Source: CAVVTR01 sp963751245
GTDB lineage: Bacteria > Acidobacteriota > Thermoanaerobaculia > Thermoanaerobaculales > Thermoanaerobaculaceae
Reading direction: 5' to 3'
DNA length: 64,000 nt
Assembly (NCBI GenBank): GCA_963751245.1
Contig: CAVVTR010000009.1
Coordinates: 1 to 64,000 of the forward strand
Shown one piece after another: positions 1-12,032 of the stretch. Positions within the stretch are counted from its first letter, which is position 1. The number at the start of each line of letters is the position of its first letter. The notes below the pieces were generated by a model that was given only the letters and a program-made list of their open reading frames with translations, did not search any database and was not told where the DNA came from. Position numbers and translations under genes: made by a program.

Positions 1-573
1 GAGCCTCTGACATCGTTGCCTGGAAGTCGTGAGATCCTCTTTGTTGGTTCGTTCGGGTACGAGGTCAACGTGCGTGCCGTGAACCGGTTCGTCGGGGCCG
101 TCTGGCCCGAGGTCCGGCGGAGGTGCCCGTCAGCAACCTTACGGTTGGTTGGGTGGGGCATGACCGACGCTCAGCGGTTGGCGTGGTCCGCCCTCGAGGG
201 CGTGGTTCCCACGGGCTACACAGACAGTCTGGCGGACGCCTACCGTACATGCGCCCTCGCCGTCGTCCCGATCTTTGAAGGTGGAGGCTCAAAGATCAAG
301 GTCCTCGAAGCATTGGCCCACGGTCGGACCTGTGTCATGACGGAGTTCGCGGTTTCCGGCTACGAAGACCATCTGCGCCACATGGACTCGGTATGGCTCG
401 CGAGAGACGAAGCCGGCCTCGTCGAAGGGTGCGTCACGCTGTTGAGGGACCCGCAGCTGAGGACGAGAATGGGCGGGCGTGGTGCTGCGGAGGTCGCCGG
501 GGCGTACACGTTCCATGTCTTCCATCAAGAGGTTGAGAGGGCCGTTGAGAGCGTCCTGAGTCGCCGGAGGTGA
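1..573 (+). CDS. GT-B glycosyltransferase, C-terminal part (5' cut by window edge)
   Basis: The reading frame is open from the first base, so the start lies outside the window; 190 codons remain before TGA at 571-573. The visible part is the nucleotide-sugar-binding Rossmann half of a GT4-type glycosyltransferase: an FVGSFGYEVN strand-loop opens it, and a family-typical loop VVPIFEGGGSKIKVLEALAHG carries the donor-phosphate-binding glycine cluster and the E-A-L helix. It probably adds a sugar to a surface polysaccharide, since a capsule-type gene, wzt, wzm and gmd follow within 7 kb. Those genes are on the opposite strand, so it is not in their operon. Donor and acceptor cannot be deduced. 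Confidence 0.85.
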   Translation, partial: EPLTSLPGSREILFVGSFGYEVNVRAVNRFVGAVWPEVRRRCPSATLRLVGWGMTDAQRLAWSALEGVVPTGYTDSLADAYRTCALAVVPIFEGGGSKIKVLEALAHGRTCVMTEFAVSGYEDHLRHMDSVWLARDEAGLVEGCVTLLRDPQLRTRMGGRGAAEVAGAYTFHVFHQEVERAVESVLSRRR

Positions 574-724
574 GGGGAGCAGGATCTCGACTTTGACACT
601 CCCGCCGCGTTTTCGGGGTAGCTGGCGCTGCGAGCATTGAGGCTTGCAGGCCAAGGGTTCGAGGTGAGTGTAGTACCCGAAGTGCGCTTGATTATGGCGT
701 TCTCGTGTCTCGTGATGGCGCTAC

Positions 725-1125
725 ATGTACTTCCGTGACTCCATCCGCAGGTACAAGGACACCGCCTGCCACTGCATCTAGCTCGTCGCCTCCGTCCGTC
801 ACCCCGAGACCCGCAACCCCGCCACCCAGGCCATCGCCTCGGTTGGCGACCTCTCGTCCCTCGACGAGGCGGACGAGCTGGGCCTCATCGTGTCTCTCTC
901 CCGCGTTCTGGGTGTCCTGGACCTCGTCAAACTCTCCTCCGACGAGCTCGCCCTCGCCAACCCCGCGGCCGCGGCGGCCAAGGCCCGCTCGGTGGGCGCC
1001 ATGTGGGCGATCCTCGAGATCCCGTGGCAGCTCGAGCTCGGAGAGACTCGGGCGGAGATCATGGCTCACCGGGGCAACGCCGCGCCGTTGACGAAGCACC
1101 TGGCCGAGCTGATCTGCCACCGCCT
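725..1125 (+). pseudogene. Degenerate transposase N-terminus (IS1634/IS4-like)
   Basis: From ATG at 725 the frame reads MYFRDSIRRYKDTACHCI, then an in-frame TAG at 779-781, then LVASVRHPETRNPATQAIAS and a further ~100 codons. A start of the form M-Y-x-R-x-S-x-R, followed by a V-A-S-V-R-x-P strand and an S-V-G-D-L-S turn, resembles the N-terminal region of IS1634-type transposases. The frame runs into the left end of the IS3 element at 1126, and no downstream transposase part is found on its other side. I infer an old, dead insertion sequence truncated by the IS3 element. Family assignment is from pattern memory only and is uncertain. Confidence 0.5.
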
Positions 1126-1164
1126 TGACCCAAAACCCGAAAACTGGTCCAGGTGAAAGTTGAG
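1126..1164 (+). repeat. IS3 left terminal inverted repeat
   Basis: Starts TGACCC and contains GAAAACTGGTCCA and GTTGAG. Against the reverse complement of 2424-2461, the blocks TGACCC, GAAAAC, GGTCCA and GTTGAG are shared, with one gap and about ten mismatches. Confidence 0.85.
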
Positions 1165-1211
1165 TCCGGAGCCGTTTGGTGGTCTTCTGGCGGGGCGCGG
1201 AAGGGGACGAC

Positions 1212-1478
1212 ATGGCGAGACGGGGACGGACGGAAGAGCAGATCGTGGCGGTCCTGCGCCAAGCGGAGGGCGGCGTGCCGGTGAAGGAGGTGTGCCGACA
1301 GGCCGGGATCAGCGAAAACACCTTCTACACGTGGAGGCGGAAGTACGCGGGGATCGGGGTGTCGGAGCTGCGGGAGCTGCGGCAGTTGCGGGAGGAGAAT
1401 GCGCGGCTGAAGCGGCTGGTGGCCGACCTGAGCCTGGACAAGCACATTCTCCAGGACGTGCTGGCAAAAAAAGTGTGA
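1212..1478 (+). CDS. IS3-family transposase OrfA
   Basis: 88 aa, the DNA-binding subunit of the IS3 transposase. Residues 5-50 form a helix-turn-helix of the transposase-8 type (VKEVCRQAGISENTFYTWRR), followed by a leucine-zipper-like helix (LRELRQLREENARLKRLVAD) that usually mediates multimerisation with OrfAB. I take ATG at 1212, preceded by GGGGACGAC, in preference to the upstream in-frame GTG, because it matches the family start M-A-R-R. The stop TGA at 1476-1478 lies just after a run of seven A residues where ribosomes can slip into orfB. Confidence 0.9.
   Translation: MARRGRTEEQIVAVLRQAEGGVPVKEVCRQAGISENTFYTWRRKYAGIGVSELRELRQLREENARLKRLVADLSLDKHILQDVLAKKV
1466..1473 (+). other. Programmed -1 frameshift site (A7G) of the IS3 element
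   Basis: Seven A residues and a G lie immediately before the orfA stop. In the orfA frame this reads GCA AAA AAA GTG TGA. Slipping back one base continues into the orfB frame (AGT GTG AGC CGG). IS3 elements use such A-rich slippery sites to make the OrfAB transposase; that use is family knowledge and was not tested here. Confidence 0.75.
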
Positions 1479-2362
1479 GCCGGCCGCGGCGCAAGGCCAT
1501 CGCGTCGTGGATCGGAGCGGCGTACGGAGTCAGCGAGCGCCGGACCTGCCGGTTGGTAGGCCTGTGCCGCAGCACGAAGCGCTACGTCGGGCGGAGAGAC
1601 CCTCAGGTCGCCCTGCGGCACCGGCTCCGGGAGCTCGCGTCCGTGCGGGTGCGGTTCGGCTACCGGCGGCTGACGGTCCTGCTACGGCGCGAGGGATGGC
1701 TTGTCAACGCCAAGCGGGTCTACCGGCTGTACACGGAAGAGGGCCTGGCGGTCCGGACGAAGGTGCGTAAGAAGATCGCCCGGCGGCGACCAGTGGTCGT
1801 GGACGTCGCAGCCTCGCCGAACGAGCGGTGGAACATGGACTTCGTGGCAGCACGGCTCGAGGACGGCCGGCCGTTCCGGATTCTCACCGTCGTGGACCAG
1901 TACACGCGCGAGTGCGTGGCCCTCGTCGGGCGACAGCGTTTCTCAGGTGCCGATGTCGCAGCGGCCCTGGACGCGGCCGCCGCCGAGCGCGGGCGTCCGG
2001 CGTCGATCACCGTCGACAACGGCAGCGAGTTTGCCGGTCGCGCCATGGACGCGTGGGCGCACCGGCACGGTGTGCAGCTGGCGTTCATCCGGCCGGGACG
2101 GCCGACGGAGAACGGCTTCATCGAGAGCTTCAACGGACGGCTGCGGGACGAGTGCCTGAACGTCGAGATCTTCGGCTCGCTGGCCGAGGCCGCCCAGGTC
2201 CTCACGACCTGGCGGGAAGACTACAACCACCGGCGGCCGCACAGCTCCCTCGGGGACGAGGCGCCCGCGGTCTTCGCTGCGAAAACGCTCGAGGGCACTG
2301 TGCCCTCGAGACAGGCAAGAAGCCCTGCCATCCAGGCAGCCTTGCCTCAGGGTCTAAACTAA
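1472..2362 (+). CDS. IS3-family transposase OrfB (DDE integrase core)
   Basis: Catalytic part of the transposase, made as an OrfAB fusion of about 383 aa by -1 frameshifting. After a helical linker (HTH_21-like, around RRLTVLLRREGWLVNAKRVY) comes the rve/DDE core: first Asp in WNMDFVAA, second Asp in SITVDNGSEF, Glu in NGFIESFNGRLRDE, with the family-typical tail HRRPHSSLGDEAP. All three acidic residues are present and the frame is uninterrupted, so the enzyme looks functional. Stop TAA at 2360-2362 is 99 bp inside the right end of the element. Confidence 0.92.
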   Translation, partial: SVSRPRRKAIASWIGAAYGVSERRTCRLVGLCRSTKRYVGRRDPQVALRHRLRELASVRVRFGYRRLTVLLRREGWLVNAKRVYRLYTEEGLAVRTKVRKKIARRRPVVVDVAASPNERWNMDFVAARLEDGRPFRILTVVDQYTRECVALVGRQRFSGADVAAALDAAAAERGRPASITVDNGSEFAGRAMDAWAHRHGVQLAFIRPGRPTENGFIESFNGRLRDECLNVEIFGSLAEAAQVLTTWREDYNHRRPHSSLGDEAPAVFAAKTLEGTVPSRQARSPAIQAALPQGLN

Positions 2363-2423
2363 GAATGTTGAGAGCGCCAGACGCCGGCCGGAACGGCAAG
2401 GAGGGCTTCCAGAGGGCCCGGTC

Positions 2424-2461
2424 CTCAACCTACCGGTGGACCGGTTTTCCGGGGCGGGTCA
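2424..2461 (-). repeat. IS3 right terminal inverted repeat
   Basis: The reverse complement begins TGACCC and aligns with 1126-1164; see the left repeat. It ends with GGGTCA at 2456-2461, which marks the right boundary of the element. Confidence 0.85.
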
Positions 2462-2571
2462 AACGTCAGGAGGACTAACATGAGATCTGGTACCGCAACT
2501 GGGGGCAGGTCAATCTAGGGAGGGACCCGCGAGCAAGGGCTGACCACGGCCAGGGTCGGGTCGTGGCTTTA

Positions 2572-3969
2572 TCACCGCCGCAAGAGCTGCCGGATCATCC
2601 TGGTCAGCCGTGACGTGGCCTTCCTGGATACGAGGTTCAGCACGTCCACGGCCGAGAAGGTCCTGGATGCCTCGGCTGCAGTGACGTGTCGCAACAGAGC
2701 TCGAACGTCCGCAAGAGGCAGTCTGTCGTCCCGGGTTGTCGGCAGCCCGGTCAGAAGACTCCGGAGGCGAGCCGCTGCTGACTTGGTGTCATCAAGAAAG
2801 GCGTAGTAATCTTGTATCAGGAACGAACCGAAACCTGCGAGGTCATTCGCGATACATTGGCCTTGGGATGCTGTCAGCGATATGGCTTCTCGAATGAGTT
2901 GGTAAGGTTCGGCGCCGTCTCTGTATGAGACGAAGCCCTGTCGCCCCGACAGGACGCTCCTGCCCAGCACAACGACGGGTTTTCCACGGATTGCAGCCTC
3001 AAAGGCGACAGATGAGTTGATCGTCACAACGCAATCGCAGCTCTCAATGGCGTCGAGAATGTGCACATTCCGGTCGGCGATTCCGACGTCGCCAAGGATG
3101 AGAGAGAGGGCCTCGCCCGACTGATGTCCCTTGGGATGAGGCTTGGCCAGTATCGCGCAGGGCGTACTCCTGAGTCCCTCGACGAGCCAGCTAAGGGCCG
3201 CAGAGGTCGACTGGAAGGAGGGCGAGAACTTGAGAATGTTCGTATCAAAATCGACTTGCGCCGGGAAGAAGACCTGGGGACCGGGCCTGTTCGGCGCATA
3301 TGGGGACTTCAGAGGTCTTCGAGCAGGCTGGGGCCACCCGCTGTCATCGGAGGAACACAACTCGGTCAGGTACGAACGCCAGGCGGACGTGGCAGGTCCA
3401 GCACCCCCTTCAGGTTGCCACTCCGCGGCTCTGCTCTCGCTTTTCCTATCCCGCGTGGATCAAGGTAGAAGCCACGTGGCAGAAGTCCCTTTTCGGCGAA
3501 GACGCAGGGCAGTCCGAGGTGGCTCGCGGCGATGCGAAATGCTCTACGGCGAGCGAACCAGCCGTTCCACACCACTACGAGACTGGGGCTGAGCAGGCTG
3601 AGGACGATCAGGGCTTCGGCCGTCCAGCGAGCGAAGTTGGCGGCGACCGCATCCTGATCGTGGGGCTGGTCGGGGGCGAAAGCGCGCCAGGAAGTCGAGT
3701 TCGTCCTCCACGGCAGCCCTGAGGGCCGCGGCATCTACAGCTCTCTCTTGAGCCCCCGTTATCTCCAGAGCCGGCAGGCGCCCACTCTCGGGTGCTATGA
3801 AGCTCTCCTTCAGAGCTCCGATGGGAGTTCGAGCTCCGAGGAAGACGAACTCCGCATGGAGCTCCCCGGCCGCCCGCATAAGCGTTCGTCCAACGGCCTG
3901 CATCCACGGATCATCACTACAACACGCCATGACTATTCGCAAGGGACGCGAAGGGGTCATTGCGAGCAT
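2572..3969 (-). CDS. Capsule-polysaccharide synthesis protein (PF05159-like), frameshifted here
   Basis: Three overlapping minus-strand frames join into one protein of about 465 aa. The N-terminal part runs from ATG at 3969 (MTPSRPLRIVMACCSDD). The middle part carries VVVWNGWFARRRAF and CVFAEKGLLPRGFYLDPRG. The C-terminal part carries ILAKPHPKGH and VVTINSSVAFEAAIRGKPVV. The last three motifs are typical of the KpsC/KpsS capsule-synthesis fold (beta-Kdo transferases or relatives). Frame changes fall near 3681 and near 3400, the latter beside a run of G. Because neighbouring essential genes are broken the same way, sequence error is the likelier cause, though a true pseudogene cannot be excluded. 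It lies downstream of wzt, fitting a role in surface-glycan assembly. Confidence 0.7.
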
Positions 3970-4190
3970 TCTGCCGTTCTCCCGGGCCTCACTGCCGCGA
4001 GAGCAATGTTGGGAATGACATTAGCGGATTCGACGCGACGAGGATCAAGGGATGGGATTGGGCTGCCCGGTGTGCGAACCTCCTCAAGAGCTTTCATTAA
4101 AGCCGAAGCCGATATCAAGGGCCTGTCCGCTCCGCCGAATTCGGCCGTGCTGGAGAGGTTGCTAGCAACAGTGTCATTGCCCGACGACAT
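3957..4190 (-). CDS. Possible 77-aa protein linking wzt and the capsule gene
   Basis: This frame starts with ATG inside the last codons of wzt (4190, wzt stop at 4174). Its TGA at 3957-3959 overlaps an ATG at 3960 that could begin the capsule gene. It fills the otherwise empty 200 bp, with translational overlaps at both ends. The product (MSSGNDTVASNL, then SALMKALEEVRTPGSP) has no recognisable domain, signal peptide or membrane segment. It could be a real small gene, or an N-terminal extension of the capsule protein separated by an indel. Codon composition matches the lower-GC segment and does not decide. Confidence 0.35.
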   Translation of the reverse strand: MSSGNDTVASNLSSTAEFGGADRPLISASALMKALEEVRTPGSPIPSLDPRRVESANVIPNIALAAVRPGRTAECSQ

Positions 4191-5487
4191 CCAGCGCCGT
4201 CCCGCCCTTATGGGAACTGTCCTCCCAAGTCAATGGCGCCCTGACGACGCCGCGTCGCCAGCCCGCGTAGCCCAGCCGGCTGGTGTCTGCGGCATTCGCT
4301 GTCACGTCAAACGTAAGAAGATCCTCGAGACGTTGGAGCGTTCGCTGATTCAAAACACCTGAGCTGAGCGAGATGCTGTATCTGCCGGGTTTCAGAAACC
4401 CGGGGTGGACAATTGCGCTGCAGCTGTGGACGCCCGCCTCGCGGGACTCGAGTCTCTCCGGCCACTGGTCGGTGTCGAAAGCCAGGAACAGGTCGGTGTT
4501 CTGCCGGCGCAGGATCAAGGACAGTACTAGGCCCTTGTGATCCGTGAGGACTCTGTAGTCGACATTCACGCGGACTGCCTCGGCGAGATCGAAGGAGCTC
4601 CGCAGAGTGCCGTTCTCATCGGTTGTTGATGCGCCGAGTATGCAGATGGGAAGCGAGCTCTCCTCGTACTTCGAGGCGAGCCTTGGAGTCCGGGCCTGAA
4701 GAGGCGTCGCGAGGTAGCTAGCAACCACCTCCTGGACGGGGCCAATCGAGTCGAGACGCCCGTCCGCCAGGAGAATCGCGCTGTTCGACAAGGCGTTGAT
4801 GGAGCTCATGTTGTGGCTGACGAAGAGGACCGTCCGTCCCGTTTCCGCGACCTCGCCCATCTTGCCCAGGCACTTCTTCTGGAACGCGGCGTCGCCGACG
4901 GCCAGCACCTCGTCGACGAGCAGGATCTCGGGCTCCAGGTGGGCGGCCACGGCGAAGGCCAGGCGCACGTACATGCCGCTGGAGTAGCGCTTGACCGGGG
5001 TGTCGAGGAACTTCTCGATCTCGGCGAAGTCGACGATCTCGTCGAACTTGCGCTCGATCTCGGCGCCGGCTCATGCCGAGGATGGCGCCGTTGAGGAAGA
5101 TGTTCTCGCGGCCGGTCAGCTCGGGGTGGAAGCCGGTGCCGACCTCGAGCAGGCGAGCCCACGCGCCCGTGCAGCTCCACCCGGCCCTCGGTGGGCTCGG
5201 TGATGCGGGAGAGGATCTTGAGCAGCGTGGACTTGCCGGCGCCGTTGCGGCCGATGATGCCGACCACCTCGCCGCGGCGGACCTCGAACGAGACGTCCTT
5301 CAGCGCCCAGATGGTGTCGGGGCCGCCGGTGTTTGCGCCGTCTGCCGCGGAACCCCGCGCGCAGCCGCCGCCAGGCCGAGGTGGTCGCGTCGGTCAGGCT
5401 CTCGCGCAGGCTCTTGTACGGCGCCTTGCGGCGGCCGATCCGGTAGCGCTTGCCGAGCCCCTCGACGCGGATGGCGACGTCGCTCAT
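4174..5487 (-). CDS. wzt: O-antigen/polysaccharide ABC exporter ATPase with Wzt C-terminal domain
   Basis: About 436 aa once three indels (near 5338, 5154 and 5070) are bridged. Start ATG at 5487 (MSDVAIRVEGLGKRYRIG). The ATPase has Walker A in IIGRNGAGKSTLLKILSRI, a signature region YSSGMYVRLAFAVA, Walker B ILLVDEVLAVGD and the H-loop LFVSHNMSSI. After about residue 245 comes a roughly 180-residue Wzt-C beta domain, which in this family binds the finished glycan before export. It pairs with Wzm directly upstream. The ATPase half is GC-rich like the chromosome, while the C-terminal half is visibly lower in GC, suggesting recombination inside the gene. Indels are treated as sequence errors. 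Confidence 0.88.
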
Positions 5488-5497
5488 GGCGCTCCGC

Positions 5498-6367
5498 TCA
5501 CACCACGTCGGCGAAGCCGCGCTCGACGCGGCGGAAGTAGAAGGCGCCGGACACCGAGCAGTGCGGCGGCGCAGGCGGCGCTGGCGGTGAGCACGGCACC
5601 CGGGAATCCGCCGGTGCCGAGGAGGGCCCAGCGGAAACCTTCGACGACGCCGACCATGGGGTTGAGACCGTAGAGCCAGGCGGGCAGGTGCCAGCGGGTG
5701 AGGGTGCTCGTGACGAACGCGGTGGGATAGATCACCGGCGTGACGAACAGCCACAGCTGGACGAGGAAGGGGACCGCGTGGCGCACGTCGCGGTACTCCA
5801 CGTTGAGGGCCGCGAGCCAGAGCCCGGCACCCACCGCCGCCGCGACGGCGAGCAGCAGGAGCAGTGGCACTGCGAGGACCGCGGCGCCTGGAACGGAGCC
5901 GTAGTAGAGCATCAGCGGGACGTACACCGCGGAGGCGAGGAGCAGGTCGACGAGGCCCCCCAGCACCGCGGCAAGGGGGACGACCATGCGCGGGAAGTAG
6001 ACCTTCGTGATGAGCTGGGAGGAGCCGACCAGGCTGTTCGACGCCTGGGTGAGCGCCCTGGGCGAAGAACGTCCAGGGCAGCAGCGCGGCGTAGGAGAAG
6101 ACGGGGTAGGGCACGCCCTCCGAGTCGATCTTCGCCAGGCGCGCCGAAGAAGATGGTGAACACGACCATGGTGAGGAACGGCTGGAGGATGGCCCAGGTC
6201 GCGCCGAGCACGGTCTGCTTGTAGCGCACCTTGACGTCGCGCCAGACCAGGAAGTACAGCAGCTCCCGGTACTCCCACACGTCGCCGAGGCGCAGAGACC
6301 CCCACCCCCTCGTCGGCTCGATGACGAGGGTCTGTGACGTCCCGGCCGTCGCTGGGGCGCCGCTCAT
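5498..6367 (-). CDS. wzm: Polysaccharide ABC exporter permease
   Basis: About 288 aa after bridging frame changes near 6142, 6058 and 5555. Start ATG 6367 (MSGAPATAGTSQTLVIEP). An ABC-2 type permease: an amphipathic start WEYRELLYFLVWRDVKVRYK and first membrane segment ILQPFLTMVVFTIFF, then VFSYAALLPWTFFAQ, a long hydrophobic stretch, and the end FYFRRVERGFADVV. The motif LNVEYRDVRHAVPFLVQLW is typical of Wzm/TagG proteins. Stop TGA at 5498-5500 is 11 bp before the wzt start, so the two are one operon. Each shift I could reconstruct is a single added base, for example an extra G in the FFAQAL region. Confidence 0.88.
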
Positions 6368-6416
6368 GCCAGGAAGCCGTGGAGCGTCGGGAGGGCGGCG
6401 AGGCACGGCGCCGGCA

Positions 6417-7470
<1,054 letters not shown>

Positions 7471-7507
7471 GCCCCGATTGTAGCAAGCCGCGGGCGGCTC
7501 GCCCGGA

Positions 7508-8982
7508 TCACCCCTCGATACGGTAGTTGGGGGCTTCCTTGGTGATGACCACGTCGTGGGCGTGGCACTCCTTGAGCCCGGCGGAGGTGATCCGGATGAA
7601 GCGGACCTGGCGCTGCAGCTCGCCGATGCCGGCACACCCCGCCAGCCCCATGCCGGCGCGCAGGCCGCCGACGAGCTGGGGGAGCTGGGCCGACAGCGGG
7701 CCCTTGTACGGCACCATGCCCTCGATGCCCTCGGGCACCAGCTTGGCGAGCTCCTCGTTGTCCTGGAAGTAGCGGTCGCGGGCGCCTCGCCCGAGCGCAT
7801 GGCGCCGAGGGAGCCCATGCCGCGGTAGGCCTTGAAGCTGCGTCCCTGGTAGAGGATCAGCTCGCCCGGGGACTCGTCGGTGCCGGCGAACAGGGAGCCG
7901 ATCATCACCGAGTCGGCGCCGGCGGCCAGGGCCTTGGTGATGTCGCCGGAGAACTTGATGCCGCCGTCGGCGATGAGCGGGACATCCGTCTCGCGGCAGG
8001 CCCGGGCGCACTCCTGGATGGCGGTGATCTGCGGGACGCCGGCGCCGGTGACCACACGGGTGGTGCAGATCGAGCCGGGGCCGATGCCGACCTTGACCGC
8101 GTCCACGCCCCGGGCGATGAGGTCGCGGGCGCCCTCGTACGTGGCGACGTTGCCGGCGATGAGCGGGACGTCGGGGTGGCGCTCCTTGATGCGGGCCACC
8201 GCCGCCATGACCTTCTCGCTGTGGCCGTGGGAGGAGTCGAGGCACAGCACGTCGACCTTGGCGGCGACCAGGGCGTCGCACCGGGCGTCCAGGTCGCCGC
8301 CGGCGCCGACGGCGGCGCCCACGCGCAGCCGTCCGAGCGAGTCCTTGCAGGCGCCGGGGTACTCGTGGGCCTTCTGGATGTCCTTGACGGTGATCAGCCC
8401 CTTGAGGGTGCCCTCGTCGTCCACCACCAGGAGCTTCTCGATGCGGTGCTGGTGGAGCAGCGCCTTGGCCTGCTCCAGGGTGGTGCCCACGGGGGCGGTG
8501 ATGAGGTTCTCGCTGGTCATGAAGTCGGCGATCGGCCGGTCGAGGTCTCGGTGTCGAACCGCAGGTCGCGGTTGGTGAGGATGCCACCGGAGCTGTCCGT
8601 GCTCGTTGACGACGGGCACGCCCGAGATCCGGTAGCGGGCCATGAGGTCCAGCGCCTCGGAGACCAGCCGGTCGGGGTGGATGGTCACCGGGTCCACGAT
8701 CATGCCGGACTCGGACCGCTTGACCCTGTCGACTTCCTCGGCCTGCCGGTCCGGGGGCATGTTGCGGTGGATGACGCCGATGCCGCCGTGCTGCGCCATG
8801 GCGATGGCCATGCGCGCCTCGGTGACGGTGTCCATGGCGGCGGAGACCACCGGGACGTTGAGGACGATGTCCCGGGTGAGCCGCGAGCTGATGTCCACTT
8901 CGACCGGATGCACCGCGGACCGTCCCGGCAGGAGCAGGACGTCGTCGAAGGTGAGAGCCAGCGGAATCGTGTGGTCAGGCAT
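7508..8982 (-). CDS. guaB: IMP dehydrogenase, frameshifted here
   Basis: Oxidises IMP to XMP with NAD, the committed step of GMP synthesis. About 490 aa from ATG 8982 (MPDHTIPLALTFDDVLLLPG). The TIM barrel is split by a pair of CBS domains (around residues 95-215). The active-site loop GIGPGSICTTRVVTGAGVPQ contains the catalytic Cys, and the ending CHAHDVVITKEAPNYRIEG matches the family. Indels appear near 8600 and 8555 (a compensating pair that scrambles VGILTNRDLRF) and near 7785 (after SGEA). The gene is essential for guanine synthesis in most bacteria, so these are very probably sequence errors. GMP made here also feeds GDP-mannose. No partner guaA is present in the window. Confidence 0.93.
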
Positions 8983-9090
8983 GGCGAAGTCTGGTCGATC
9001 CTTTCCCGGGATGCAAGAGGTTGTCCCACCGGCGTATGCGTACGCCGCCGGGAGCCGTCACGCCCCCCTGGACACCCCGGCCCCGGTTGC

Positions 9091-11887
<2,797 letters not shown>

Positions 11888-12032
11888 AGACACCTCAAAC
11901 CCGGTACTTTACTCCCCCCGGGCAGGGGGCACAAGAAAGCTCCGTCGGGGTCGCCCGCGGGCGGCACCCTCCTTCCGCACGTGTTCAACGCGGCTCGCGG
12001 CGCCCTCGTTCCCCGGGGTGGGGCGGGGCGGG

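Larger units (their letters stand above)
1126..2461 (+). mobile_element. Complete IS3-family insertion sequence (IS407-like)
   Basis: A 1336-bp element bounded by imperfect terminal inverted repeats beginning TGACCC, with orfA and orfB in overlapping frames joined by an A-rich slippery site. This is the standard IS3-family layout and size. The OrfA start (ARRGRTEEQIVAVLRQAEGG) and the DDE core of OrfB resemble the IS407 group. Both frames are intact, so the element may still be active. The flanking bases (GCCT on the left, AACG on the right) do not form a direct target-site duplication, so the flanks have probably been rearranged since insertion. Confidence 0.9.

Noticed and set aside
640..670. 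A GGTTCGAG stretch resembling a tRNA T-loop
   Set aside because: No acceptor stem, D-arm or anticodon arm can be folded around it.
1121..2466. A target-site duplication for the IS3 element
   Set aside because: Left flank (GCCT) and right flank (AACG) do not match at 3 or 4 bases; moving the boundary by one base does not help.
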